The notes under the pieces: model-generated | What the model saw: only the letters and a program-made list of their open reading frames with translations | Told to the model about the DNA's origin: nothing | Databases searched by the model: none | From: Bryum argenteum | Lineage: Eukaryota > Streptophyta > Bryopsida > Bryales > Bryaceae | Assembly (NCBI GenBank): GCA_037043015.1 | Contig: CM073322.1 | Coordinates: 18,363,601-18,427,600, forward strand | DNA: 64,000 nt | Direction of reading: 5' to 3' | Translations under genes and position numbers: made by a program | In this document: piece by piece, positions 10,470-23,124 of the stretch | How the letters are laid out: every line of letters starts with the position of its first letter | Position numbering within the stretch: the first letter of the stretch is position 1

Positions 10470-13212
10470 GTCCGCATGGGAATCCCTCGAAAAAAATTCC
10501 TAAACCTTAAAACCCCGAAAAATGTCTACCAATCCCTCGATCACTGCATCTCCCACCAACCGCTCTCGCTCGAAAACCCATCTCCAGTATACAAACCGTA
10601 GATTACCGTATTCACACAAAATTCAGCCCCTCAGCGATCATCGAACCCCAAAGAAGCTATAAACTGCAATCTTACATTCCCGCCCAATCGTAATGGCACC
10701 TGTCGAAGGAGGGTTAAGGTCCAAAGCAGACTCCTCGAAAACCCTTCCACATTAAAAGCAAACCCTCAAACGGAGAGATAGCAATTACTGGCCGGATCCA
10801 AAACCTTCATTAGGCAACCCTAGAAGCTTATGCGGGAGATTCAAATCCCGAGCTCCGGCTTTCGAAATAGAAAGTACGGCGCTAGCCAGCAAGGGTCTTA
10901 AAACGGCCTCAGCCAGTTAGAGTGACCTTTACAGAAATGGCAACAATCGACATTAAACCGTGCTCAAGGCACGAAAGGCAAAAATACTCGGGCCTCAGGA
11001 GCCCGCTCAAAGACGAGCTCGAGGCTCCCGCCCCGGAGTAGTGAGCGTACGTCACTGTCTCGACACCCAGGGCCAAGTCACTAATCACGAGGACTCAAAC
11101 TTCGAAGTCCTGGGCCGTCGATGTCTCGGGCGGTGCGGATCGTTTGCTGTGATTGAGGACGGTGCCTGTTTTAGGAACAAGGAATTGGACATCCTCAACT
11201 TTTGAGAAGAATGTTTGGATTTACTTGTAAGTTACTGTTGCTTGTTGTAAAGTAGATGGAATATTTTGTTGTTGAAACATGCACTTGCTTTAGAATTTTG
11301 ATTTATGATTACTAAGTTTGTGATTTTATTATATACTTACTCAAATTTTTAAAATAAAACAAAATTATAAATATGGGCACAACCAACTTCATTAGTAGGA
11401 TATTCGCCTTTTGTGATGCTATAAAAGTGATATTTTTCTTGCTTATTCATTTTATCTCCAGATTGCATAATTCTTCATGTATTATAGATGAATAAAACAT
11501 GATTTATTACTTTTGTAAAAGGCTCGTAGATGGATGGCTTGTCTAAGTTATTATGAACTTAGTTTTAATTTTTGTGATGCATAAAGGACTAAAGCGTTGT
11601 AGTAAGAATGTGCGGCCGCTTTTCTGCCATGGGTTCAAAAAAATGGACTTGAAAATTACATGGTCTTTGCGGAGTTGTATCCCCTTGACCTACGGTTGGA
11701 TTTCAGCTCTATTCGTTGGGTTGTATTCTAATTTAAGTATAGTTTTGTGTGGTAGGAAGCTATATTCGATTCAAGATGTTTCGAAGACACAACATTCATT
11801 CTAGTGCAAGTAGTTTAGTTTTGGACTATTTTTTTCTTTGTGAAATTTGGAGGGGTTTTGACCATTGCAAGGCTATTATTTGAGTCCTGAAAATGTTCTA
11901 ATTCATTTTTTTGGTTGTTTCTAACATGAAGGTGAATAGCTTTCTAATTGAAAAGTTTTGGTTTGTTGATAGCATTTCCACTTCAAAGTGAAAAATCTGC
12001 AATTTTAGAATCTTATTTGCGTAGAAAAAAAAAAAAATTATGATCTCACAACTTGTACGGCCTCATCACTCCAAATTTGATCTTTACCATTTTTTATAAG
12101 TTACTACAAGATTGTATAGTTGAGATTGTATATTTGAATTCCTCACCTTCATTATGAACTTTGAAGAAAATTGTTTGTTTAGGAAAAAAAAAGGAAGGAA
12201 TATTTAGGAGTTAATCCTTTAGTGACCTCCACAATTCTGGTCTTTGATGACTATATATCAATGAAAACAGAGATTAAGGCAAATTCTGCAAACATAAACG
12301 ACACCTTTACTTAATGGAGTCGGGCAAAATGATACACATACAAATGTGTGAGGTATTAGCAAATTTTTAGGTCACTTGACCGCTTAGATGTCAGAATTCT
12401 ACGATTTTGGCCAAGGCACCACTTTATTTGGCAGTTTTAAAAGGGGCTGAATAACCTAGTTTTCGTGGTTCGATTAGGGCTCAAATGAGATAAGTTCCAA
12501 CTATAAAAAGGAGGATAAAGTGTGGCTGAACCCAAAAATACCATGTCTCTAATAGCATGACACCATCAACAATCTAAACCATTTAGTGCGGGAGTATAGT
12601 GAGGTATATTTATTGATGTACTAATCTGCTATACCGATTGTTGCATTTGGTGCACAATTGAAACCGACTCACTTGTTAGGAACCTTCTAAACCCCCATCC
12701 TGCTTATTTTTCCCTTTACATTCATATCAATAGCCCCAATGACCTGTCGCATGATCGCTAAAGGGTTACATTGGCGTGTATAGTCTACTCTCAAATCTAT
12801 AAATCATAAGGTACCATAGTAGCTGCAGAAATACGTGAAGCATATTGTTAATATATCATAGTTACCTTACACAAACCAAGTTTGTACAAAATGAATCATT
12901 TTAACTGGACAAAAAAATCCTCAAATTCTACAGCTGAAACATTACTCATTTTGGGCTCATTATGAGTGATGGTACGGGAAGTATGCAATACCCAAAATGG
13001 CCATATCATTTAATTACTTGATACTTGCTACAAAAGTGCTGAACCTCCTGCTCAACTACGATAAGAGCGCCAAGCCCAAATTCAGAATTGCTCGATTCTA
13101 CACGATGGCATTGTTTTTTACTCGTGCTATGCAAAATTGGCAAACAGTTGCACAAAACTCTGAAAAGTATAATCTTCAAAACCTACATGGTCAAATACTC
13201 GGTATACGTGTT
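10470..13212. other. Upstream region of SUMO protease, no gene seen
   Basis: 10470-10875 is the probable promoter and 5' UTR of the SUMO protease and is nearly identical to 14444-14838. 10876-11102 is present here but absent from the copy. 11103-11890 matches 14839-15892 and carries a dispersed repeat also seen near 59500-60500. From 11890 to 13212 I see only AT-rich sequence. Confidence 0.55.
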
Positions 13213-13432
13213 CATCCTCTAATGTAAGCAACTTTGTTTCTGGTCCTGCTTCCATGTACTCTTGCAAAAAAGAACCACTGTCTTCATAGTCAGAGCAAAA
13301 TGATAATCAGAAGGACTGGACGAGCATTACCGCAGTTCAACTCGACCACATTCAAAAAAGGATGAGTCATACCATACAACACAAACTCTTCAGGTATTTG
13401 ACTGAACCAGGCTGTGGTAGTCACATACTCCG
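13213..13432. repeat. Direct repeat R flanking the SUMO-protease copy (left)
   Basis: Matches 15911-16204 in the same orientation, from CATCCTC to CACATACTCC, including the shared blocks CAACTTTGTTTCTGGTCCTG and CCAGGCTGTGGTAGTCACAT. It lacks the 80-bp TTAA element found in the right copy. Confidence 0.8.
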
Positions 13433-13438
13433 TTCACA

Positions 13439-14443
13439 TCGTAATCGGGACAACTCTTCCTCAAGAGATGCTGATTCTTTGTCTTTTAAACTCCTCCATG
13501 ACTTCCAGACGGGATTTAGATATTCCGCTTTGAGCAGTTCCCAACTTTCCTTCCACTAATCTTCCTTCGGATCATGTGCTTCATCGTCATCACCATCAAG
13601 CAACTCAATAGATGCAGCAACAGGCTGGGAGCTCGAGTCAGGAGCTGACCCTGTTGCCTGCAGCTCTTCGTCAGGCTGAGCAGCATCCTCATGAAAGGTT
13701 CTGGTCAAAACTCGAGTGACCTCATTAGGCGTGTGTAACTTCGACTAACATCCACCCCGTTGCGACTTCTTATCTAGAACATCCTGAATGTCGTCGAGAT
13801 TCATTGGCCCCTGCTGCAAATTACTCCCTCGTCTTCTCATTCTTTCCAAAGCTGAGAATGCCGGAGATTTACCATTCGAGCTCAGAGGAACCCAAGAATT
13901 CACAGTGTGCGTCACACGCTTAAAATCCTCCAACTCACGCTTAGCATTATATCTTGGATAATACGGTTGAGTGGGTCCAGCTGTAAAATTCAGCGCAATA
14001 CGTGGTCTTCCTACACTATCAAGGGCATCTTCCGCTAACGTAGCTGAGTTATCAAGCTTCGCAAACCACATCGAGCGCTGCATTAATTCTTGCCTCACAC
14101 CCTCGTATTTTTCTCTCGTGAACCTACCCTCAGGGGGAGTGGCGTAACCTCGAGATGGTTGATCCTGCCAAGCTGCTGGTGAAGGAGTTCTCACTTTAAT
14201 ACCTCTGAAGCCGTATCCAGCTGAAAACTGTGCTTTGCCAGGAACGTCCGGCTCCCACTTGAACGTAGAAACTGTCTTCTTCTCAGTCCGCAATCGCTTC
14301 TCAGATGGCGGTGTCACCATCTCGCTACCATTAGCCAACCCAAAATTCGTAAAAGGAGCAAAAGGACTATTTCCCCACGAAGGGCTCATCTCAGACTGCT
14401 TACTATACACTCGCTTCCGGGTAGCTGATTCAGTCATTGCCAT
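13439..14443 (-). pseudogene. Truncated copy of SUMO-protease exon 1
   Basis: Close paralogue of exon 1 of the gene at 7342-10469, starting from the same ATG (14443). The reading frame is open for 232 residues, then stops at 13745-13747, where the parent has a His codon (GGTCACTCG in the parent, TGTTAGTCG here). Beyond that, homology continues out of use to about 13439, matching parent position about 9462, and then ends abruptly inside exon 1. No downstream exon and no peptidase domain follow, so it cannot encode a protease. A short N-terminal protein could still be made because the whole upstream region was copied with it. Amino-acid substitutions are scattered. I infer segmental duplication with later decay. 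Confidence 0.85.
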
Positions 14444-14659
14444 GTCCGCATGAGAATCCCTCGAAAAAAATTCCTAAACCTTAAAACCCCGAAAAATGTC
14501 TACCAATCCCTCGCTCACCGCATCTCCCACCAACCGCTCTCGCTCGCACACCCATCTCCAGTATACCAACCATAGATTACACACTAAATTCAGCCCCTCA
14601 GCGATCATCAAACCCCAAAGAAGCTGTAAACTGCAATCTTACATTCCCGCGCAATCGTA

Positions 14660-14893
14660 ATGGCACCTGTCGAAGGAGGGTTAAGGTCCAAAGCAGACTC
14701 CTCGAAAACCCTTCCACATCGAAAGCAAACCCTCAAACGGAGAGATAGCGATTACTGGCCGGATCCAAAACCTTCATTGAGCAACCCTAGAAGCTTGTGC
14801 GGGAGATTCAAATCCCGAGCTCCGGCTTTCGAAGTAGAAAGTACGAAGTCCTGGACCGTCGATGTCTCGAGCGGTGCGGATCGCTTGCTGTGA
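14660..14893 (+). other. 77-codon ORF in duplicated promoter region
   Basis: An ATG-started plus-strand ORF (begins MAPVEGGLRSKADSS) diverging from the truncated protease copy. The equivalent position in the parental region (ATG at 10693) has a stop after 20 codons, where CGA became TAA. No family recognised. It may be the remains of a divergently transcribed first exon, or chance. Confidence 0.15.
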
Positions 14894-15137
14894 TTGAGGA
14901 CGGTGCCTGTTTTAGGAACAAGGAATTGGACATCCTCAACTTTTGAGAAGAATGTTTGGTTTTACTTGTAAACGTCTGGAAGTAAGCTACTGTTGCTTGT
15001 TGTAAAGTAGATGGAATAATTGTTGTTGAACCATGCACATGCTATAGAATTTCGATTTATGATTGTTAAGTTTGTGAAATCGAAATTCTAAAGAAACAAA
15101 ATTATAAATATGGGCACAACTAACTTTAGTGGTAAAG

Positions 15138-15419
15138 TACCGTACCACCATAGCAGGTTCGTTCATGAAGAATTCTATTCGAAATAAACTCAACAAAATA
15201 GGAATTACATGCCAAGAGGAACAAAAAGTTGAGAAATTATAGTATATCCAAAAATCGCTTTATTGTCAGGAAAGGTATCCAAAAGTTAGGAAATTATATA
15301 ACAAAAAACAAAAGAACAAATTTCAAAAAAATTATATCTAGCAGACAAACCTTTTTTTTCCAAAAAAAAGAAACATATATTTGTTCGTTGATATCCGAAC
15401 CACTTATGGTGGTACGGTA
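15138..15419. mobile_element. Short inverted-repeat element inserted in the copy
   Basis: Ends TACCGTACCACCATAGCAGG (left) and CTTATGGTGGTACGGTA (right) are inverted repeats of about 24 bp. The parent region at 11390-11410 lacks it, giving an empty site. A TA target is plausible because the copy reads ...GTACGG-TA-TTCGCC and the parent reads GATATTCGCC. About 280 bp, non-coding. Confidence 0.75.
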
Positions 15420-15910
15420 TTCGCCTTCTATGATGCTATAATAGGGATATTTTTCTTGCTTATTCATCTTAATTACAGAGTGCAAAATTCTTCATGTATC
15501 ATAGTTGAATAAAAATTGATTTATTACTTCTATAAAAGGTTCCTAGATGGATAGACTAAGTTATTATGATGTTAGTATTCATTTTGTGATGCATAAAAGA
15601 CTAAAGGGTTGTCGTAAGAATGTGCGGCTTTTATGCCATGGGTCCAGAAAGTGGACTTGTAAATTGCATGGTTGTTGAGGAGTTGTATCCCCTTTATTTA
15701 TCGTTGAATTTCAACTCTATTTTTTGGGTTGGATTCCAATTCAAGTAATAGTTCTTGTAATAGGAAGCTTAATTCGATCCAAGATGTTTTGAAAATACAA
15801 CATTCATTCTAGTGCAAGTAGTTTGGATTTGGACTATTTTTCTTTGTGAATTTTGGGGCAGTTTTCATAATTGCAAGGCTATTATTTGAGCCAAGAAATT
15901 TTTGGGTGTG

Positions 15911-16204
15911 CATCCTCCTATGTATGCAACTTTGTTTCTGGTCCTGCTCCCATGTACTCTTGCCAAAAAGAACCACTGTCTTCATAGTCAGAGCAAAATG
16001 ATAACCACTCTCAAAAGGACTGCACAAGCTGCTCTTCTAAGCATTACCGCAGTTTAACCCTTAAACGTCAGAGCATGCCCTTCGGGCTTGGTTTCCAGTG
16101 TATTTTCAGAGGGGCTTGACGTTTAAGGGTTAACTTTACCGCATTATAAAAGGATGAGTAATGCCATACAACACTGAACCAGGCTGTGGTAGTCACATAC
16201 TCCA
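15911..16204. repeat. Direct repeat R' flanking the SUMO-protease copy (right)
   Basis: Second copy of 13213-13432. The extra length is due mainly to an 80-bp TTAA-flanked insertion at 16054-16133. The pair of repeats brackets the duplicated protease segment. Confidence 0.8.
16054..16133. mobile_element. 80-bp TTAA-flanked MITE (piggyBac-like), copy 1
   Basis: Starts TTAACCCTTAAACGTCAGAG and ends with the inverse, CTTGACGTTTAAGGGTTAA. The paralogous site at about 13340 reads GCAG-TTCAA-CTCG with no element, so the insertion duplicated only the TTAA. A second copy of the same length is at 38281-38360. TTAA duplication with ends beginning CCC is the piggyBac signature. Confidence 0.8.
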
Positions 16205-16259
16205 CCTCGTCACAAATCAAACACAGTTCACACTTTGTTAATTCATCAACTTCACCCAA

Positions 16260-17000
16260 AAACTAGTGAAGTTGCCTGCTATGGTTGGCCACAGAAGCAA
16301 ACGATCGGTTGAAAGCATCTTCCACAGTCGGTTGAAGGGAACCAGAGGTTCTTTCTGTGAGGGCAGATCAACCAGTTGCAAGTATTAAATCTGGAACACG
16401 CGGTCCTTCAATTGCATCCTTCGTCATCATTCGAACGAAGAATTCATACAGTGAAGCTAACCTCCCAGGATGATTCTGGCACATTATTGCATAACATGGT
16501 TATGGCCTCATCCAAATAAGAGCACCGCTTCAAGCACTTCTCTTAATTTGCTTATCCTGAGTTTTCTTCAAAGAATCGTCAACCCTAAGCAATGGCGTTC
16601 AATGATGCGTGCAAATCATTCCTCGTCATCTCATACTCTCCTGAGATGAGAATGCTGCTTGCGTACCATTTGAGGTCACAGGAAGCCCGTTCGTACGAGT
16701 GAGCGCGTCCGGTAATTAGAAGCAGCCTACGACGAATCTCCCCTATCTTTCACATGCATCTTCCTACAAGGAGCTAGCGGCGTTTCGTGCTTACGACAGT
16801 CGTTCTTGTTTGTTCAGTATCTTCTACAAGGAGAGTGAAGAAACCCCGAGATGGTCTCTACATTCAAGAAATCCTCATTTCAATGGTCCTAGAACACTTG
16901 TGCGAATTTCTAGCTCTTCTCCGATGGCAATCAGTTCTCGAGAAGGGGTGAGGGGGTGAAATTGCATTGGAACCATCTGCAGGCGCGCCATATCACCAGA
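16260..17000 (-). pseudogene. Strongly decayed SUMO-protease relic
   Basis: Patchy similarity to the SUMO-protease gene in the same orientation. 16365-16425 resembles 9058-9115 next to exon 2 (GGGCAGAT, AAGTATTAAAT and TCCTTGAAT-like blocks). 16590-16690 resembles exon 1 at 9805-9915. CCCGAGATGGT near 16845 matches the parental CTCGAGATGGTT. No usable frame remains. It is older than the copy at 13439-14443. The assignment rests on several short matches in the right order rather than one long one. Confidence 0.5.
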
Positions 17001-17417
17001 TAATCTAGCGCTCGTTCAACACTCACAGATCTTTCAAAAGAACTGCAAATCCTAACCTACCATTGACCACGTCACCCAATCCGACATGAAATGAAAGAGC
17101 GACAACAATGGCCAGGGATTCAGATTCACCGACGCGAACAGGAACGGCAATGATCAACAGATTCATTGGGGGATCAAACTTCAGAAAGCAGAAATTCATG
17201 CATACTAGATTCTGTTCATCCCGGAGCATGGCGGAGCTCTGCCTCTGATTGCAATCACTCGTAGATACATCCAAATTTTGTAAGTTCAGATTTTGTTGTT
17301 AAGATCCCTTTCCGGGTAGTATTGAAACAAGAGAAACCATTACAAAGTCCAAGGCAATAAGTTTTCAACTACAGGAATCGCATTTTACAGTGTAAATTCT
17401 AGACAATCATTATTGTG

Positions 17418-17858
17418 TAAGGTAGAATGACCTTAAACCGCGCGGCCCCCCGGAAGCGCAGGGTTGACCGCCCATGTAGCCGTCCATGGCGTGGACCTTA
17501 TTGCACGCAGAGGAGTTGTGAAATCTGAGTGTGCATAGTGACTCGATATGGAATTGTGTAGGGAGGTGATTGGTTCATGGTTCGTTAACTCTATTTTGCA
17601 CGGTTTCAGCTACATGCGTGAGGGCCACAAAATAGTCGTCTGCCGGATAAAAAGGAGAGTCTACTAATCACTTTAAGGTATGTACACTTTTGACTTCAAA
17701 AATATGTAGTAAATTCAATTTTTGATATTTTATTTTCGAAATTTTTGCATTCACTCTCCCTCCTGTTTCCCCATCCAAGAAAATTTACAAATAGTATACA
17801 CGAGGTCCACAACCATGTTGAATCTTTTATTTGCACGGTTTAAGGTCATTCTACCTTA
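17418..17858. mobile_element. 441-bp inverted-repeat element
   Basis: Ends TAAGGTAGAATGACCTTAAA (left) and TTTAAGGTCATTCTACCTTA (right) are perfect inverted repeats continuing to CCG/CGG. Non-coding. No clear target duplication outside the repeats, so the superfamily is unassigned. Confidence 0.75.
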
Positions 17859-17993
17859 TCTGGACATGACTACCACCACTTTCCACACCAAGTAGTGAAT
17901 GAATTTTATTATGTAGTGCAAGCACAAGACATAACCACCTTGTTGGAATGAAAATTTGGATCATGAATGGTTGAAGATGACCTTTATTTCTTC

Positions 17994-18156
17994 GGGCATG
18001 TTTACACTACGGTGAAGAAGTCCACGAGTCAAGAAATTAAGGTAAAATCTCAAATGAGATTGGTTGAAATTGAGGCTCTTGAACTGTGACTGCTTGAAAA
18101 TGAAACTCTTGACAAATTAGTGGCCTTCTTCACCATAGTGTAAATTAAACCGGCCC
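17994..18156. mobile_element. 163-bp MITE
   Basis: Left GGGCATGTTTACACTACGGT and right end (inverse) GGGCCGGTTTAATTTACACT flank a core beginning TGAAGAAG. The inverted ends align with a short gap, and GGGC termini suggest a PIF/Harbinger-type MITE. Confidence 0.6.
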
Positions 18157-18925
18157 TTTGTGTCCAAGTACATCGAAGTCCTCAAAGATCCTAGATTACT
18201 AAGCTTGAAGTATTATTGCATCATTTTGATCATTGTATGGTATAATCGTCAAGGTGGCTTGTTAATCAATATAATAGGTTGGTATGTTCAAATGAAGTTA
18301 GCTTGGTGAGTTCAAGTGGACCTCAATTAAATGTAATGTTAAGTAAAAAGTAATATAGAGTGATGTTAAGATGACAATGAATGCATTTCCCTCATTTTAT
18401 ATGGCCGGAGGTAAAATGCATGTGAATTATATGTATTGTTTGTTTTGGTAAAGAGAAGTAAAATATGTTATTGCATAAGAATCTTACAAATTGAAAACGA
18501 TTGCTCATAACCATGTGTGGATGTTTGTTGTATATTGAAATATGTTAATGGTACATGTATGAAAATTCATGTAGTGCGTTCTCACAATTCTTGAATGCTT
18601 CTAGTTCTGAGATTGTCTTTTGCGCAAACTAATCTCGTATAAATAATCAGCCTTCCTAAAAATGACTAAATTTTCTCATAACCGGAGAACTTGTAAACCA
18701 TTGCAATTTGAACCATTTAAATATGTGCGTTTGAAAAAAAAAAATTGCATACTTAGAGTGATTTATTTTTTCCCAAATGTGTTGCATTATAATCTTAAAA
18801 TAAAAAAGTTGTCCATGTAGGGATAATAGAAACCAACGACCTTGCTTCTAAACTTTGTACAAAGCAAATGACTGGTGGTCACATCTAATCTCTCGAGATA
18901 ACTAACTAGCCTCTATTATCTACAA

Positions 18926-19420
18926 ATGAAAGGCTACTTCAACCTTGTTGACGAAAGAAGTTCGCTAAAAGCTAATTGCCCAGTGACCACATTGAAAATT
19001 CTAAACATTTTCAAAGAGCTAATGCGCCTCGTTAACCACGGATGGATGGTTGATCCAACCATCTTGCTAGAATATTCTTGTAGGAAAATACTAACTTGTG
19101 TCCACATCAAACATTCGCACAACTAATGTGCCTTGTTATTAACAAATAGGTATTTAATCCAGCCTCTTTGTCCGCAAAATTTCGTTAGCACGAGGAATTT
19201 TAATCCAACCTCCTTGTTGGAAAAATTCCAATGGAAGACATAAATGACTACATCAAAAATTTTGAAACAAGTGATGTGCCTCATTATATACGAATGGATG
19301 GTTAATTCAACCTCCTTTTTAGAAAAAGTTTGATGGAGGAATCCAACTAGTGGCCACATCAGACTTTCTGATGATTGATGTGGCTTGTTGTCCTCAAACA
19401 AGTGGCACATCAAGGCTTTG
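18926..19420. repeat. Degenerate tandem array, about 115-bp unit
   Basis: Recurring blocks resembling ATGGATGGTTGATCCAACC, CTCCTTGTTGGAAAA and CCACATCAAA follow each other about every 115 bp for four imperfect units. ORFs across it simply follow the repeat. Confidence 0.5.
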
Positions 19421-22400
19421 GCAAAATGGTGTAAAAAATACCGCCATTTAACGGAATTGAGGTTAAAGGTAAAAGCCCAAATATACCAATTTTAAGGAAT
19501 CACTTCCCTAGGGTAATAACCAACATATACCATCAAAGAATCTTTTACATAACTACGAGATAATTCTGATAAACATTCATATTGATAAATTTCATAATCC
19601 ATTTACCAATACATTTATGTCATTTCATATTGAAACAAAGTTCATTTATTGGAGTGTTATTATCATTGATTTGTTTAATGATGAAGTTTTCTATGAGTGT
19701 AATGTTTCCTAATTATTACAAATCATTACAAAATAAATTGAATTAGTCGCAAGTTACTAGAACATCTGTTTCTATAATACTGTAGTTATTCTAGATCATT
19801 GAGTTTGAATATTTTTGTACTGGAGTTGAGAAAATTATATTTTGCTTTCATTGGTGGGAATGCAATTTTTGAATGAAACCTATTACATTAAAATATAGTT
19901 TTTTTGTTGTACGAAAGTTAGCAAATTTACTTCATTTGAAATCAAACACGCATTGCTATGTGATGGGCAATACGATATATGTTGCAGCTGCAAAATATTT
20001 GTTACAAATTCTAACTCAAGCTACTAGTCTTTGTGATTGATAACAACTAGTGTTGAAGTAGGCAATTGTAGTAGAAAAACAATTGGTTACCCTTTAGAAG
20101 GGGTATAACATAACATAAAAGAAGATGGAAATAAGATCTTTCTTGAAAGATTTTGGTTAAAATCACTTACCTTTCTGTTCTACAAGGTCAATGGTTCATT
20201 ATATAGAATTTGCATTTTTTAAAAGGATGCAACTATCATTCAACAATAGAGATACTCTTATAACACTCTATAAATTTGTTATGAGTTTTTAAGATTGCAA
20301 ATCCCAGTTGCTAATATGTGAGTATGAAATTAACATAGTATTATTCAAAAGTCTCATGTAAATGATGTCTAAAGGTCTAATAAAAGTCATTTGTCACAAA
20401 TAGTCAATAAGGCTAGAAAAATATATTTTGAACGAGCAATAGACCTTTCAATCGGTGAATAATGAGAATGTTTGAAAAACCTTGATTTTTATAAATTTAG
20501 TTTAGTAGCTAGAGGTGAAACATTTTTCGATCACAAAACAAGTAGTCCAACAGGAGGCAAATTGTTGATTTGTTGCATGATGGCATTGTGGCTAAAACTC
20601 GAGTAATTACAAAACAAGTGGTCCACCTGTAAAGCATGCGCTTATTAATTGCATGATGGCAATGGAGATAAAACCCTTCAAACTTCGTCACAAATCGGGT
20701 GATGTAAGGCAACGGGATGGTATCAATGCAAAAAAACCCCTCAAATCTTTGTCTCATAACAGGTGGTGTAATGCAAGCGGTGATTCTTTTGCATGGTTGA
20801 ATCCTAGCAAAGACACACTTGTTCAGAAGGCGTGTGGTTGTTGACCATTAGTAATTACGTAACGACCCACAACCTTTGCATGATGAACAACGGAAGTCAT
20901 CTTGACAATTGATGATTATCTAAAGAGACCCTTAACCTTTGCGTGAGAAGGTAGGGGGTGGGTGTTGACCAATGGTGATCACCACATGAACCCTTGACTG
21001 TTGCGTAACATAACAACAACAATACGTGAATATAAACATCTTCACCCAACACAAAATATAGTTGCCAATAACATTACATGCCACTTCTATAATCCCTCTC
21101 ACTTTACAATCACTTCAACAACAATGCAAAATTCGGCCCCTTGCAGTGCCTTAACCAATCGGACCGTGTCACAATGTGAATTTGTGCATCCTGGGAATGC
21201 ATGAGAGACTATTTTAAGCTCGTTTAGAGGAGTTTTTCCATTATGGAATCGTATAATAGCCCTCCCTTGTGCATGACTTATTGGTGGTAAAACACTATCA
21301 CACTTCATGATTTTTAAGCGATATTTGTACTAAAAACTAAAAAAGTTTTGAAGAGCAATATCCGTGAGATCATTGGACCACCGAACATAATGTTTGTGAA
21401 TTGGAGAAAACAACACACACTCAGGCTAGTTAATGTTACTCTGATGTTTTGATAACAAATGCTCTTTTGGTAAGGAATCAAGCGATTATCTTAAAACAAT
21501 AGTAGATTCATTCATACATGCCTTACACCCTCAATATTGTAGATAAGTCTTGTCATATGGTGAGTTTTGGGTCTTCAATTTTGAATCTAGCCCAAATGTT
21601 AATTAGGTACCCTAATGTTGTTATCAAAATTGATCACAAGTATTATCCTTGCAATGAGAGCGTCGTCGCACTTATACTTAGGAGTGACATTGGTCTGGCC
21701 TTTTTTTAACCTACAAATTTTATGTGCTCCATACTACACTTAGCCTTAGATGGATGAGGAGTTGAGCGCACTCGGCAAAACACTCATTGTAGTGGTGTAT
21801 TTCTATGTCTTTAACAAGATTATAATTATTCAATAATAATATTACTAGATATTTTATTATTATTTTATTACTTTTGTTTTAAAGTGCATGCATATGGAGT
21901 GTGAAACTTACGACACTATCTGCATTAGTTGGTGGCGGCACAAGACAACTGTACGTGTCTTGCCAAGTTTAAGTGTGGCTTCAAAGCGCGTATTTATATT
22001 GAAAATACATAATTGATAGGTAGTCACATATAATTTTGACATTTTCACACAATGAAGCAATATTGTAGGATGGCTTTAAATAGGGAGGGACTGGGTAGAT
22101 TAAAATGTGCAACACGGTTGATGAAACGACATAGAGAATTAAATTAAGACCAATCATTGCGGATATTTAAGGGAGAAATGGGCTGCAACCAAAGTTGGTG
22201 AGGTACAACAAACCATCTCATAGAAACATTTTCACCAATACACTCCAATGTATCGTTTCGTAACAGGTGGCATGGAGTGGAGCTCGGCCAAACAGGTTTT
22301 CCCAAGTTAGAGTATGTCCCTTTCATGTGTCAAAAAGACGCAATAATATGCCTTTCCAACTTCTCATAAACCTTTTCACACTCAACAACATTTGTCTTGC

Positions 22401-23124
22401 ATTTGTATTGCAACCTTTCAAAACCGCTCTCTACTTTCAAACCCCAACAACCACATTATTTTGGTGTATCCTTGAAGTTGAAAAAACAAACCAATCACAT
22501 GAAGGAAATTTTTACCTTCCTTCGACCCCATGACTCCCCATGTATAACGTCAGAAGGAAATCTATCTAATAAGTTCCTATATTAGGTTTTGAGAGGAATG
22601 TTTAAGACTTTGTAGCTTTGCCCCAATTCTTCGACAAGCCATATTCCAGTTTCCGGATGTAGCAAAGCAGCACCCAAACCGTGACACAAGTTTGAAGCAT
22701 GAGGACTTCCCTTTCAAAAGTAAGCAATGTGTTTATGTCATGTGGGCATATCATCAAGGGTAGATCGAACGGACACTTTATTCACGCCAACCCTTACGGG
22801 TCTGGTGTTCATCTTCTTCTAAGCAATGTGGATACCCAAGCCAAAGATTTGAGTGAAGAATATTCCCAGAGAAAGAGATGCTGGAACAGTGAGTGCAGAA
22901 GGAGGGTCATGAATCTTGTTGAAGAGAGGAACGCACGAGCTGAGTGGAACGGGACCATGGAAGTGACTGTCTCCAGGATAGGAGCCCATGTGAGAGTTGG
23001 CGTGGGGAGGGGGATGAATGGCGGTGGATTGAGCATATCCAATGAACAGAAAAAGAACGGATGAATGTTGTTCGCATGCTAGCGAGCAGGGGTAGGCTCC
23101 GACGACGTCAGAGAGGAGCGACGC

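Larger units (their letters stand above)
14444..15892. repeat. Duplicated upstream segment of the SUMO protease
   Basis: Direct-orientation copy of 10470-11890. Relative to the parent it lacks the 227 bp at 10876-11102 and has gained a 280-bp inverted-repeat element at about 15138-15419. Homology stops near TTATTTGAG at 15885-15892. Confidence 0.85.

Noticed and set aside
12997-13227. 76-codon ORF beside the left direct repeat
   Set aside because: No conserved content; runs into the repeat boundary.
18926-19420. Possible CRISPR-like array
   Set aside because: Units are tandem and degenerate without unique spacers; eukaryotic context.
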